Positions 11,617 through 47,889 of a stretch of 64,000 nt of DNA are shown here, piece after piece. The notes beneath the pieces were generated by a model. It did not search any database and was not told the DNA's origin. It saw nothing but the letters and a program-made list of their open reading frames with translations. The stretch spans positions 162,489,685 through 162,553,684 of the forward strand of contig CM056741.1 in the NCBI GenBank assembly GCA_029851415.1, written 5' to 3'. Origin of the DNA: Eretmocerus hayati. Its lineage: Eukaryota > Arthropoda > Insecta > Hymenoptera > Aphelinidae. Both the position numbers and the translations under genes were made by a program. Numbering within the stretch: position 1 is the stretch's first letter; the number at the start of each line of letters is the position of its first letter.

Positions 11617-14239
11617 AATGGGCCAGGTTATTATTGGGGACTTCCGCGGGAGTTTTATAAGAAATACCACTTAGCTTTTGGGGAGTTCCCCGGAAATCGT
11701 CAAATTTCCAGCTTTATTAGTTCTCGCACAAGCTTTCCGAGAAGCTTTCAAACACTCCCGGCCAAAATTCCCAGGTTTAGCAAGGTTTCCGCGATTTATT
11801 ATTCGGTTGGGATATATGTATATCAAAAACTAAGCAAAAATGCAAGACGAGCGGTCACCAATCCTGATACTGGATCGCAAAAAACCTGGGGATTTTTAAC
11901 AAAAAGGCTCGCGTGGTCACCGCCAATTTTTTTATTTGTTCACAAGTAAACACGAAGAAACTTGTTTTTCTGCACCAAAAATAAAGTCCGGCCGGAGACC
12001 ACCGAATCTCACGGGTCGCGTATTCATCACCATATACTGCAGCCATCGAATATTCAACCAGTTGGTTGAAGTGTTTTAAATAAACTTTCCACAGTGAGTT
12101 TTATTGAGACGTGTAATGGAACAACATGGTAAAATGTACCAAATCATTACAACCAGGAATTTTTAAAAATGAATTCTCGAATCTCCTTGCATTGTACTTC
12201 ATGGACTTTTATGCATTGATTTAATAAGTGGGTGGCTGGAGTACTACCTTCCACCCCCTCCTTTTAGTAACACTGATATTTTTCTAAAATACATAGTCAT
12301 TGCAATAAAAACACTCAAGTGGGCGGCTACAAGAGCCACCACTCTATTCAAAACTCAGTAGATATTTCTAATGTTTATGTGCTCTTTTTCACAAATTGAT
12401 AAAAATCCTGCGAACGTTTTTTTCTCACGCATGCAGGAAGTTCCTCAAATTCTAGATCCTTGATCGTATCATGGATAGAACTCCATAAATGCATATTGCT
12501 GACTATACTAAAGATAGAATCTCATTCCATTTTGACTTTTCAATTCTTGATATGGGTCGCTGCACGATGTAGTAAATTAGTCCATGTAAAAGGCTCTGGT
12601 GTATCACTTCAAATATCTTCTCTCGTCGGCCATATTCATTTAAACGACAATTGATCTTTAAATAGAAACTCGAGACGAGGCTATGCTTCGTCTGATTAAT
12701 ACTCTTCATTCAATGTTGATAACTTTGTATTACGGGAAAACATTACGGAAAGCTCATTGCAAGCGAAACAATTTTTTCCACGAGGCACTTCTTCATCAGC
12801 TGTGAGTCTTTTTTTATCAAGACACCTATTCACTGCAATATTGTTAGATTTGAAATTATTTGAAAATCGACCGATGGATTGTTACTATAGGGTTCACTCG
12901 TCCGAATTTCAAAATCTTTATGTGTTAAACTGCCTTATGTTAATTGTACCAATCATCCACACTGCACAATGCAGAATATATTCTATTGAAAAAATTTCTC
13001 CCAAGATAGAGTTATAACTGAGTGGAGGACGAGAACATATTCTTTTCCAAAAAGCAATAGTTTTCGACATGGGTACTAAAAATGAAAACAACGATTTCTG
13101 TGAGATCATTTGAACGAAATTGAATACAGCTTTGCTATAGTTAGCGAAGGTGACATCCATCACATCTGTTCACAGAAAATTTCTCGAATCAAGAATCGAG
13201 TTCATCACTGATAACATCTTACTTGAAACCAATTAGCTCCTGAACGTAGTAATCTCGTTTAATTTCCGTATAGAGAATCTTATATAAAAATCATCGTTAG
13301 ATTATTTCCTTCGTAAATCAACTGTAATAACCGTGGTAATAGTCGAAGTAGTTTCTTCTCGATCTTTGTTGCTTTCAAAAAAATAATTTTTTCTTCATAT
13401 TAACAGTATATCGTGAATATTCGTATCACCCGGGAAAATTACTTGAAAATGCAACAGATATTTTTTCATGAGAGATTCCGTCAGAATTCTCCAATAGGAT
13501 ATGTCTTAGAATGATTCGAGGGTCAAAACCTGTTGAGTCCAGCCATCATACATCTTGTAGCCTATGCCACAATTTCATACAAGAAAAATCAGTCCTTGTT
13601 CGCTCTATAGATGGCAAAAAGTACATACCTCAAATATCTCACGATTCATAGTATTCTGATTCAACTCTCAGATCTCAGCAAAGTTTCTATTTGAGTATTA
13701 GTTCTGCGCGAAAGAGACGTACATACGGAAAATTGTCATATGTATCAAATATTTTTCCAAATTCTTTTATGCGATTCTATGGTACAAAATATAAACTTTT
13801 CACCACCTATAGGGCCCCGAAAAAATTTTTTAGGTATCTCCAACGTACATTGTCCTGTTCTATTGAACTATCTCCGGCAAAAAGTTTTGGTATTTTTTTT
13901 TTTTTCATTAAATGCATATTTCTCGAATCCATTCACATAATCAAAAATGCGGTTTGCGGCATTCGAAAGGCCTTGAAAAGACCTATCGGAATCAGTCTTG
14001 TGGGATTGATTTTGAGGTTATGGGCGGCTTTATAGGGGAAAGGGGTAAAGTACATAGAAAATTGAATTTCCCAAAAATCCGATTTTTGAAAGCCTTGGAA
14101 ATTTGATATCCTGCATATATTATTGTGTGTTCTTCCAGAAAATAATAGTCCCAGTTCCTTTTTCGCGTTCTAAGGCCTATTTTTGCTATTATTTACAAAT
14201 CTATTTTTCCGGCTTTTGGAAATCCTGATCGTCTGTTTT

Positions 14240-14253
14240 CTGCGCATGCGCAG
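14240..14253. promoter_or_regulatory. 14-bp palindrome with an NRF1/Ewg-like core
   Basis: CTGCGCATGCGCAG is a perfect palindrome whose GCGCATGCGC core equals the binding consensus of NRF1 (erect wing in flies). It stands isolated, 1.9 kb before the ABCC start codon, with no other promoter signs, so a regulatory role is only a possibility. Confidence 0.2.
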
Positions 14254-16153
14254 GAATTTTGATTCTATCCTGATTCTTGAGTCCGATTTCATTAGAAAGT
14301 CAAGAAAATTTCCTTTAAAATGACCACCAAGCGAAGTCAATTTCATGCATTCGAACCGTAGCTACACGAAAAAAAGAAATTTAGAGATGTTGTCTTCGGA
14401 TCTATAATAAAAATTTTGAAGCATCAGTCCACCTAATGTAATTTTTCACACTTTTGACTAAAGACTGAACGAACTCTGGTTGCAGCTTATTGCTTTTTTC
14501 TCTCTCTCAAAAGTATCACTAATTGATGTTTCAGTCACGACAAAGTCAGAGGATCGAAATGTTGCCAAAAAAAGAAAACAAAAAAAATATTACTTTTTTG
14601 GGAAATAAGAAGTCTCTTCATCGTAGGTTCCATGGTTACCAATAAGAGCCAAACATCTTTTTCAATATATTTTACAGCGAGAATAGAAATATTGTTTTCA
14701 GAAAAATCGATCGGTTATCGATAGGAACTTTGAATGCATTGTTGGTGTAGAATATTCTATCGTGACTGCCTACACTGCCGTAAAATACTACCAAACCATT
14801 ACTATGAAAAACACCTTTAAACCTAGCTCAACAATATTTCCCTGAATACGATAAAAATTTTGTTGATTCGTCCCAAAATATAAGTGAAAACGGTATCAGA
14901 TCCTGATATCACGCAAAAAGCTCATGTGAAAATGAATATTCACCTAAGTAGTTTTAATAAAATTGCTCTCAAACGAGTTGTAAAAGAATGTTTTTGTATT
15001 TTCGTTTCGTGAGAGATTTTGAGCCAACGTCCGTCTGAGCAACCATGTCTCACATCATATTTATTGACGAAATAACTGTTAAGATTTTTAACTATCCCTG
15101 TAAACCCTACCCGAAATAGTGCTCAAATAAATTAAGAAGCCAATATCGGTAGTCGACTGGTTTAATTTGTCGAGCTTGCGATAAAGCTTGCTCAATAATT
15201 TCAAATGTGCCTTTAAAACTGATGGAAAGATTCATTATCACACTTCGACTCAATCGTTATTGCCTCGAAACTGAAATTATCATGGATTAAATTTTATTAA
15301 GACTTGAGTAAGTGAAATTGAATCGCTCACATATATACACGAAAGAGTCATTAGTTGGCGTTTTGAACTTGATTTTAAGATTCACTTGCGCAAACATAGA
15401 TATAGGTACCGAGAAGACTGACAAAGCTGTTTCAGATATCATAGTGAATAATATTTTCATGCTCCAAATAGTGACAAGGCAACGTTCAAAACTTACACAT
15501 ACATCACTTTTCAGCTTCAATCAGATAATATTATATCTATCACATGAAATAATAGTTGGTGCTCAAGCTTGAGATCTATAAGTGAATAATTATTCCTATC
15601 ATATATTTACAGATAATACCTTTTCGAAGCTGACGACGCAAACACGATTGGAATTGAAGAATCGTCATATACACTTTTGGTGGAGCTCATTATAAGTTTT
15701 CATCGCAAAGTCGACGCCAACATCTGGCTATCATGATTGGCTAACCAATTAAATGATACAAGATTTGCTTCAAGCTTGGTGCTCTTCAAGATTAATACTC
15801 AAATGAGACACAGTGCATTTCAAAAGACGTTGAAGGAAAAGAAGTGCATTAGTCATCATTGTAAAAAATTGTGATGGAATCTTTGAAAAATTCACAATGT
15901 GATGAATAGAGGAATATATATTTGATACTTCGAGTGCCTTCTGTGATCTGTGTTTTGTGATCGATATTTTTATCGATTGCGATGTTATCAGGTGTTAAAT
16001 CGCTGCTTCTTCATACAGATAAAGTACTGTATCATTTTCAAGTAGCTAATGAAATAACAGATTCCCATTGCTCACTTCAAATCACGATTCCAAAAAGAGT
16101 GCATTATTTGATGATCGGATGTAGATAACAGTTATAAAAGTAAAGTTTCAATC

Positions 16154-25100
<8,947 letters not shown>

Positions 25101-27381
25101 TACAAGTAAAGATACAGGCACTGTGGTCCAAGATATTAGTTGATGTCCAGTGCACATCTAAAAAATTACGCTCTTAGGTAGGAAAAGTCTTTTTGAAAAA
25201 CCATCGAATACTTGACTAGACGATATTTACGTTTTTTCATCTTTGGGGAGATGAGAGTCCTCGTGGGCCTTGCTTTAGTCCAGAACCATTCATGATTTCA
25301 TTAGCTTGACTATTTTAATAAGAACAATGAAGATACGTCGAATCTACTGGTCATGCGGAGTGATGCAAGATTTATTGACTAGATTGTTCCGATACCGTTC
25401 TCGATTGTTTGAATATCGGTACACATTATAGTCATAATTTTTATAAGATAAAACACATTAATGAGCTCATAGATGATCGTTTTGTCTCACCAGCATCACC
25501 CAACGAGACAATATCTCAATATTTTAATGGATCATCCTATTTGTAAACTATTTGGTATTGATTTGGCAATAAGCTCCTTTTGAGTCTGTGAACATATTTC
25601 TTGAACCCAAAACACTGACACGAACATATAAAATAAATCCAATATCTATGTTGGAACAATTCTTACATTCAAAAACGAAATCCAGTGCAATAAATTTGCG
25701 TGGAGTCTAAACAACTATTTAGTCGTCTCGAAAAGATGATTGCATGATAACATGTTGTAAAAATCCGTATCAAACGTGAAATGGTCATTATTTTTTTTTG
25801 TAGATAAGAATTCTCATATCATTTAGAGATTAAGATCAAGTTCATGATTCATCATTTAGCTATTCTGATCGGGATGCAATCGATCAGAATAAGCCAATTC
25901 AGCAAATCATTATTTAAAATGACTTTGTGGCATTTTTTTGTTACCGTGACATCTCGATCTATTGCGCAATATTTTCATGAAAATTCATATTTTGAGAATT
26001 TTCACCGTAGTTCCCATCAAATCAATGGAATTAAAAGTCTTACATGAATGTGAACATCCAATTGGAATCGTTTGGGCTACGGCCGTTTAAAGAACAAATG
26101 AATTGGAAGGCCGTAGAGGAGCTTTCAAGTTATGCAATTCTTAAAAGAAAATTTGGCAGACATATTCAGAATTTACCCATCTCATCCGATGATTAATAAT
26201 CTGTGCATAAGTTACTTCATATATCCTAGAGATCTTACGAAAAATCTCGGAAGCTTGCCCATCAATTTAAGACAATTTTCTACTGCTGAGTTACGAGTTA
26301 CGGAAGATTGAAAAGTTATGTGAATTCTGAAGGCCAATATAAGGGCTCACACTCTCCCCCAGGCTACTCGGTAAATGATATTATCTGATAAACTAGTGCT
26401 ATAAAATTTTAAAAAATTCACTAAACTTTTTTTGCGCGTTTTTTTTTATTTTTCCTTGTAAGACGACTAAGACGGTTGTTCGCTTCAAAGTTTCGGAGAC
26501 AATTGTTTTCCCTTGAAAGTTCACGTTTGATGTTTGTTCTTGGTCAAAGTTTTTGATTGTAAGGATGGATTATTCGTATTGATACCTAGAAGTGTTGACA
26601 AAATTTTACAAATAAGTGTTACAAGCGGTCACGTGAAATCATACTAGACGTACACTCTCAACCTCTTAATTGGGATCAGTACAAATACAAGCTTCATTAT
26701 AATGATCCCCAATGTGGCTTGGGGAAAAATTTTTGAAGGAGATATGGTGAAATAGCGCCTTTGAATTTGAATTTTCATAATAGATCCTGTCTGTCAATGG
26801 ATCATGATTTATAATAAGTATCAGTTCTTATCAGAACACCTTTTTGAAAGTATTGTTATTTTGAGTTATTTTTACTTTCGTCAGAATGAGTTGTGGAAAG
26901 CGAGCTTATTTCTTCTGATGCCCTTCAGCTTATCCTCTCAATTGATGAGAAATATCACTACCACAGAAATATGCAATCAGTTTTAGTGTGATTCAAGAGT
27001 GAAAATTTAATTGAGCTATTTTTGAAGTGTCCAAACTGTATTTATGTAATTAATTTTTGTAAGTGAGAGCGAGTGAAATATCTTCAAAGTATATCTGTAG
27101 GAATTTTATAGCTCTATTCTTGTTGCACATTTATCGAGATCGTGAAGTTTCCAAGTTTTTAACTAAACTTGTATGATTCCATTAATCTGCAAAATAGTGC
27201 CGAATTTCTTAAGTCGTCTATAATTGCATTACTTTTACTAGCCGATAAATTTCAAAATTTTATTGGTTTGTAGCGTTCATTCTTGAATTTTTGCGATCGA
27301 ATCTGTGAAAGGAAGTGAGAATATTACCAGCTCCTGGTTCATTTCCATATTAGATTAATGAGAATGATTCAGAGATTTATT

Positions 27382-27521
27382 TTAACACTTTCGCTGAAAG
27401 TGTTGTCGCAGTGCTGAAAATTTTGGTCTTGTGGGAAATAACATTGAACGGGGTCCACCGGTGGGCCTCGCCGCACCTGGGGAAACTTCACCGATTTCAG
27501 CCTCCGCAGCGAACGTATTAA
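27382..27521. mobile_element. Diverged TTAA-flanked MITE
   Basis: It begins TTAACACTTTCGCTG and ends CGCAGCGAACGTATTAA, so it keeps TTAA at both edges and imperfect versions of the ends of the 16755-16920 element. Internal words (TTTTGGTCTTGTGGGA, ACATTG, CCACCGGTGGG) also match that copy. It is 140 bases long. Confidence 0.75.
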
Positions 27522-30500
27522 TTATTCGAACCCTTTAAATATTATGTACAGAATGCATGAGATATTAGAACTGGAAATAATAAGATAAGAGACAAACTGT
27601 GGCTTCCAATTACCGTAGAAAGACAATTTGAGCAACTTGAGGTGATTACAGTCCAAAATTATTTTGGCGCTAAGTTTTGACTGGTTCAAATCATAGAATG
27701 TCTCTGAAGCACACTCGGGTGATTTGATCGCTCTAATCTAGTTAAAAATTGTCATTGAAATAGTTCAATATTGAGTTACCCTAGAATCGTCAAAATAACC
27801 CCAGTTTACTATATCATTGCTATTAAGGTTCTGAAATATTAATGTTAATGTTAGGTGAATTGCCAAAGGTCTATTGATTCTTGCCTTAATAAGGATATAT
27901 ACTTATTTTTATAGAGATTTTCAATCATACTTATTGCATTGATGAGACGGTTTTGTGCTCAGATGAAGAATTTTAATAAAAAGTTTTGATGGCGTTTATA
28001 CAATATTTGTACTGGCTATGTCAAAATTGAATAAGTTGTACTTACCGTAAGATGTTCAGAATATGTGGATGTTGCTATCTAACAAATTGTATTAAATTTT
28101 GAAATGTGTACGCCTGTTGAAAGTAATATCTCCTTTTTTATGATCCATTTCAAAGCTGATAGAAGGTGAATAAATGTAAATCATACGAATAACAAGGACT
28201 TCCTTGATTACTTGTAACCATAAAATATATTTACATGTATGTACACATATTCATCATCTGGAAAGTTTGAGCAATTGCATATGCATTGCTTCCATCAATG
28301 TTAGTATCTACCGCAGATTAATTGACCTTTTTACGACTGATTTTCAGTATCTACCCATGACTCAATAATTTGAAGATTCGGAGATCTCCCAATCAATAGT
28401 TTAAATCTCGTTCTTAAAATTTGGAGAACGGAAATTTTCGGGTGAAGATTATAAAAGTATAGGGGCTAGGGGTGGGGAAGGGATGGATATGTCAGGTCAT
28501 ATTTAGAGGCTTCCGTGAGGGCTTTCTTAATTCAATTCAATTCAAAATTTAAACCATAAAATGAATCATCGGAAAAATGTGCTCGTCATCATAATGCGTA
28601 CAGTGAATGAAGTTCATCACGTCGTACAATGTATAGGTAGCGATAGCAGCGTATAAACTAAGTGATATCGTTGTTTGCAAGCTAAGTGTCATCGTTGTTG
28701 TGTTGATATCACGATAAGGATACTGAATATCAATGCAATCGTGATATTTTTTATGATCATGGCACCATTTCAGTGTTTCATTCTTTGTCAAATATTTTGA
28801 GCTGTTAAGACTACTTGAATCGAGTGTCACAAACTCTGGAGAAGGACAAATGTCAAATTGTAATGCTCTCACTTAAATTGAGGTTACTAATCGTTCTGAG
28901 CTAAAACATTTTGACCAATATAGAACATGGGAGCTAATATTGATGCTGAGAAAAAACCTCGAGACTAATACCTCGAGACCTGTTCAAAGATTTGATATTT
29001 CCGATACTTCATATGTACCTCGAAAACTTTTCGCAGTTCTTTTTGCGTTAGATGAATGACAGTTTTTTGTAAGGGCGGATGAAAGCTTCATAGAATTTTG
29101 TGAAAATTGGTTCAGAACTGATTCCTTCGGAAATTAGACTGAAGTTGGCGGATTTATAAATGATTGAAAATGCATTCAAGAGTAGAGGCTTGAATTGGGA
29201 CTCAGTGATTGATCTGAGCATAGCACCTGTGGTTTAAAGGACCACGGTGCCCAATCAAATATGCTTTGCCATATAGCGATCGCAGGGCTTTAATTCGTGA
29301 TGGATGCTGTTCGGATCAATGACTATAAATTCCAGCCTTAGAGTCTGAAAATTAGTTGTTAGAAGTTATTCCAGGTTAATCCTTATCGATTATGACTTAT
29401 TCTTAAGGCATATTTTTCTCGAAAAATGATTCAGTCAATGAAAAATGATAACAGGAATCAATTTTAAAGTGGTGTAAGAATTATTTTGGCTTTCATTCAC
29501 AAATTTTGAAGTAAGACTTGAGAGAAGTTGCCGCTGCCGTGAGTACAATGTAAAAATTTTACCGAAAAACTGAGATGTGAGCCGAAAACGTCACAGAATC
29601 GGCCGTTTGTAGTCCGCAAACGTTTGAAAGTTATTTGAAAGGTATCGGAATCAATAGTTGATCGTATATCCGTCAATTAAAACACTAACTTCCTCAGCCT
29701 CGTCCTCAGCCAAACAAGAGCGCAACATTGTGGTCAAATTGAACCCAAGTCAGAAATGTCTTGCTTCCAAAATTGCAGTTAACATTCCCCCTTAACAATT
29801 TTTTAGATGGAGTCCTCACAAGAAGATGCTACATCACTGAGGCCTCCATGGTTGTTCCAAAACTTTCTAATAAACTTTCGAACAAGATATTGTCCACAGT
29901 AAATAACAAATCAGAAACTACATTTAAAGATGCACTCTTTCACAAATAGCCAAAGGAGCTGTTGCAATGAAGCCGAATCTGTTCCAGGGTTTTGATGATC
30001 CAGACTTGCTGGTTGCACCGAGATGCGTTTTTTGGATGTCTGAATATGCATGTAAATTTTTTCCACCTGAAACCGAAGCGTTCCCTATATAGTGGTGAGC
30101 AAGAAAACGCCCCATTCAAAATACACGCGGGACGTAGTTTTTTGCGTTCCTTTCGAAATTCACCCAATGATCCCTAATGGCTCCAATAAAGACTTGTTCT
30201 TCAAAAAAGAAACACAAATTTCAAGGGTTCTTTCATGGATGGAAAATGATGCGCTAAAAACCTCTTAGGGCGTAAAAATGCAGATTTCTCACACTAAGAT
30301 CGGGAAATACTCGAACGGAGTCGGCTTAATCGAGAGGTTGCAGAGGACCAAAGTTGTAGATTTTGTCCTAAACTTTCATTTGTCATTGGTTTTTTATGCA
30401 TAAATCCATTGGAATTTCCGCAAGGAACGACCAGAACTCATGAAAAATACTGTTTACTGGATTTTTTGTCGACTTCGGGGTCGAAAAGGACCAACTAACG

Positions 30501-30571
30501 AGGAACACTCAAGGGTTGTGGGATACGGATTTTGCTCAAACTCTGGGGATAGTCTCCTTTTACCGCCAAAA

Positions 30572-30770
30572 GATGAAACCCAGAGCCGCACTTGCAAATG
30601 CATGCTCAACCGTTTTCGAGTTGCAGCTTGTAACAGTAGCATTACAAATATATCTTGAACATGGACCCACACGAGCAATGCTAATGTCATAGCAGGCTAT
30701 AGTTTGAAAACGGTTGGGCATTCGCAAACGCAGCTCTGTATTTGTCGCAAAAAAGAGCCGATAGAAGGCA
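30572..30770. mobile_element. Foldback element relic related to the 340-bp family
   Basis: Two arms of about 65 bases (around 30575-30640 and 30692-30758) are imperfect inverted repeats with words such as CAACCGTTTTC and its complement. The unpaired centre, read on the minus strand, contains CTATGACATTAGCATTGC and GGTCCATGTT. This resembles the centre of the element at 48297-48635. The ends do not match, so this is either a diverged relative or a chimera. Confidence 0.5.
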
Positions 30771-31439
30771 CTTTCCAACTTTCACTCGCGAGTACTCGCG
30801 AAAAACTCGAATGGGAAGCCCATATGATTTTGGCGTAAAAAGTTGGCATGATTCATGTAATTCAAAATGCAAGAAGAACTTCATATAGCTTTGCAATGTT
30901 CATGCTTCAAAGAATATGCATTTTTTTGCCAGATGACACAGTTGAGTGGATAAATTGATGGTTCTGTCATGAAGCATGCAATTCTACATCAATAAATCAT
31001 ACAACATCAACGAGACACGCAAAGCCATCGATTCTCATATCTGATCACCGTCCAGAGCCCTAAAATATCCCGGAAACTATCCACAGTCATCGAAATTCGA
31101 TGGTATTGGAACTCCTTGTTTCTCAGGGCCGAACAGCGGCGAATTTGAACGGATCGATGTTCTCTGGGAAGTTACAGACGCCAAAATCTGATGATGTGTT
31201 CAACTTTACTTCGGTGCAGGGTAATCACCGATTCAAACCTCGTGCCCTCTAAAAAGCACTCGTGAAAAGCCCAAAAAGTTATATGTTCCTGAGCTACTCG
31301 TAAACGAAACCTTGAACGATCCCTTCAAGATACACACTTTTAGATACAGATCCGTGGTCCTCATACTATTGTCCGATTCTAAAATATATCAGGGATCAGA
31401 GACCGAACAGCCCCAAACAGCAGCGATCCGCGCAGCGAG

Positions 31440-31935
31440 TGGCGATGAACGGCGATCGACTGACAGTGCGTAAAGCGTTTGCGAGAATGCTCCCCGAGCT
31501 CAATAGTATTTTTCGATTCGAGGGTGGGAAGTTTGGTTTTGCTTTTCGAGTGATTGTTTTCGGCCCGAGCCCTGGCGAGGGTCGAAATTAGCACGAGTAA
31601 AGCAAAAAAACTTTACGCCCGAGTATCGAAATACGTTTTTCGATCGACTGGGCGTAAAGTGAACATAAACTACCGTGCGTAAAGCAGTGCTTTACGCACA
31701 GTCGATCGAAAAAATTCATTTGACACGTCATCTTGCGGTCAAATTGGTCTATTGTAAATTAAAAATCAACTAAATAATCACGCTGCACGACGTGCGATAT
31801 TTCGCCACCGGCGTGATGGAGTTTTTTTTAAATTCGTAGAAAAATTCCTCGCGGGTGGTGAAACATTGCGTATCGTTTTTGATTGTTTGGTTGGTTCCAA
31901 CTTGCGAACAATTCAGTTTGACCGCAAGATGACGC
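31440..31935. repeat. GTAAAG-rich inverted repeat block
   Basis: Arms 31636-31659 and 31690-31713 (24 bases, one mismatch, TTTTTCGATCGACT...) bracket a perfect 11-bp hairpin at 31675-31699 (GTGCGTAAAGC arms, 3-base loop). Further GTAAAG words occur near 31469 and 31597. A second inverted pair, about 17 bases, lies at 31727-31745 and 31917-31933. The composition is locally CpG-rich. It is probably a repetitive element; no gene is visible. Confidence 0.5.
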
Positions 31936-33361
31936 TGAAAATGAAAACGTAGCGGGGGAACACTCTCGGCCAGCATCCCCCTCGGCTCCGTTTGATTTTC
32001 ATGAGATCCTATGGAGCGAAACTCTTTGCAACAGCGGATATTTTTAGTGAACAAAATTCCAATGTGTGTGATTTTATTTCGCAACAGCAAAAATCTACAT
32101 TTTTTCTCTGAAGTCAGTGTCATTCTCACATAAACCATGGAATGGGAAATCAATCCCTGGCACAGGGGCACGAGATAAAGCGATCACCAATGCCAATTGA
32201 GGGGCGATGGTCAAAGGTCGAAATTTTAGGATAATACGGCCCTCGATACGGCCACCTTATTTATCAAGATCAAGCCGTCGCCATCGTTGGGCTCAAGCGA
32301 TTAGAAACCTTGTAATAGCGCACACCTCGCAATAGCGAACTCTTGAATTCAGAGATACTATCTACACGAGTTCTCTTGAAAGAACTTCTACAATGTTAAT
32401 GTGTCGACATTGGTAAGTTTCCTTCTAGTCTCCTTAGTATTAATAAACGTAAGTAACGAGTGATAACATTACTTCATAAAGGAAAAGTTAAATTGCGTTT
32501 ACAAGAAGAGTAGCGTACATGCGGATGTCCAAAAACTAATCATCCGGGTGATAAAGAAAAAATGATGATTCGTGTGACAGAGGCAGAGAGCTTGCATAAT
32601 AAAATTAATTACTCAGTAGGTAAAGTTGAATGATATCAGTGAAGAAAAATCGACTAAGAAACGTTATAGTATCTTGGCAATATTGTTCATAATTTCTTAG
32701 AACTAAAAATTTCAAGGCATGTAGCAAAATCGCGACATTTCCTAGAGACTCCGTCACAACAGTAATTTTGCTTTACCTACTTTCGAATTACATCAACCTC
32801 GAGAGACGGTATGCATGCCCAGTAATTCGTGATCGTCTTGAAAAGATCAAGTTTACCTTGTTGCCTTCATCATTCATAAAAATTTTTGATAATGATAACA
32901 GACTTTGGCTGGTACATTGTCATAACATGATTGCATTGTGACGGAGAATCAGTTGATCTTTTCCACTTATACGGTTCAGGTCGCCAATGACTTTCATCCT
33001 CTAAAAGTAAATCAAGATTTAATTAATTATGAAAGATAATATATTACATTGAATGATTGACTGAGATAGTCAAAGTAAACGATGCCGTGATTGCGGATGG
33101 TCAATTAGCTAATTGGACACGCAGAGATAGATGCAGATTCAGAGATCGCACAAAATTGAGTTGCCAGACGCGAGTATGTTACGGCTGAAGGACCGAAGAG
33201 TTTTGAGTGATTTATAAGTTATTTAACGTATTTCTATGCCAGTGATTGAAGTGGAATTTTCTAAGAATGGGGAGAAGATAAAATACGCTCAGAGAAGGTT
33301 TTCAAGATTTTCAAGAATTCTTCCTAGGGGATGACTGTTGAGTGCAATAAATTGTTTTACA

Positions 33362-46699
<13,338 letters not shown>

Positions 46700-47889
46700 A
46701 ACGCTTTCCACGAAATGGGCAAGTTTTTTAATGAGGAACGAGTTCAAATTGAGGGAAAGAATAGTATACACCTATGACTATCGATCTTTGACGAGTTATT
46801 CTATTCAGAGTTATCTAATTTTTTATGGATAATATTATCGAATGTGGATATATGAATTCTATGTTGACAAACTCTGCAAGATTCGTTATGTTGCGCAATG
46901 AAAATCTGTCTCAAAAAGGAATATATTTTCTCTTTTGGGTTTTTCCAAACCCAAAAGAGATAATATATTCCAGAATCCTGCGTTGTTTTTCCTTTTTTTC
47001 TAAGAATTCACGGAGTTTGACAGTTTATACAGCAGAATCTGGATAACTCGAAGGCTCACGGGACGCAACACTGTCGTCGAGTTTATTAGAGATGCTCTTA
47101 CTCTTAGAAAACTTTCGCAAGAGACGAACCGCTTACTTGAATTCGCTTTAGATGAGTTCTAGACGTTTGGGTTAACCACATTTCACCGTATTTTGTGGTA
47201 TGGTTTTGAGGGTGTATGTGCGAGTTGTTTTTTTTTCTTTTTTTTTTTAGACTACCCATCTACAGCGTGTATCGCGCTTCAGATATTGATCTTACAAATA
47301 TGTATAATCTCGAAAACAAACACGCATTTCTATTTGTATTAGTAGTAATAAAGACTATGATTTGGGGAATATTTTGAAATAAATCAGTTTCTCCTCCTAC
47401 CAACAAGTCACAAGAAATTTCTGGGCCTTTCCTTCTAATTGATCCAACTATACCAACCAATTGTTCATTAGGGTGGGCCGAAAATCCATTTTTCTCGAGG
47501 ATCGCTTCGCCCTAGTGAAATTTCACTGTCTATTGATGAGAAAATACGGAAATCTTTCCGCTGCGTGCTCGAAAGTGAGTTTTTCAGGTGGAGCAAGAGC
47601 CTCGAAGATTAAGAAAAATGGATAAAAACGTGTTTTTCGACCCTTTTTTGCTATTGTTTTGCATGAAACTTCGCGGATGCATCTCCACCAATTGATACGT
47701 GCTTTAGTTAATTTTGAAGCTTGTCCCAAAACCAATAAAATGAGCTCAGGGACGTCCTATTTTAGTTACGTGAACCAAAGTTGTTGTGAATTCGCGGAAG
47801 ATGATTTTCCACACTTTTCCTACGTTTTTCATCCGCTATCATAGGGAGACTATGCGTTATGTAGCCACTCGACAAATGGAACTCTGACC
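46700..47889. other. 3' flank of ABCC copy 2
   Basis: No gene. It contains the strong hairpin at 46918-46971. From about 47470 the sequence (GGGTGGGCCGAAAATCC) looks like the margin of a repeat, and may belong to the palindromic element that starts near 47890. Confidence 0.4.
46918..46971. repeat. Strong hairpin, 25-bp arms and 4-base loop
   Basis: Arms 46918-46942 and 46947-46971 are reverse complements with a single mismatch, and the loop is TTCC. It lies 218 bases after the stop codon of ABCC copy 2, so it may be in that gene's 3' UTR. The stem is AT-rich with a central CTCTTTTGGGTTT. It could be a MITE remnant, a folded mRNA element or a small-RNA precursor; sequence alone cannot decide. 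Confidence 0.8.

Larger units (their letters stand above)
10248..16153. other. Spacer upstream of the first ABCC gene
   Basis: I found no gene in this 5.9 kb. It contains the hairpin at 11567-11616 and a palindrome at 14240-14253. A TATA-like run (AATATATATTTGA, about 15911-15923) lies 240 bases before the ABCC start codon and could be part of a promoter. Everything else is AT-rich with short meaningless frames. Confidence 0.45.
25101..33361. other. Spacer between the two ABCC copies
   Basis: There is no gene in these 8.3 kb. A possible polyadenylation signal for copy 1 (AATAAA) is at 25632-25637, 530 bases after the stop. The spacer holds a TTAA MITE (27382-27521), a foldback relic (30572-30770) and a block of GTAAAG-rich inverted repeats (31440-31935). 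The bases just before 33362 are the 5' flank of copy 2, where no core promoter element is clear. Confidence 0.5.

Noticed and set aside
28549..28872. 107-codon minus-strand frame
   Set aside because: No domain, no signal, no splice context; typical chance frame in AT-rich spacer.
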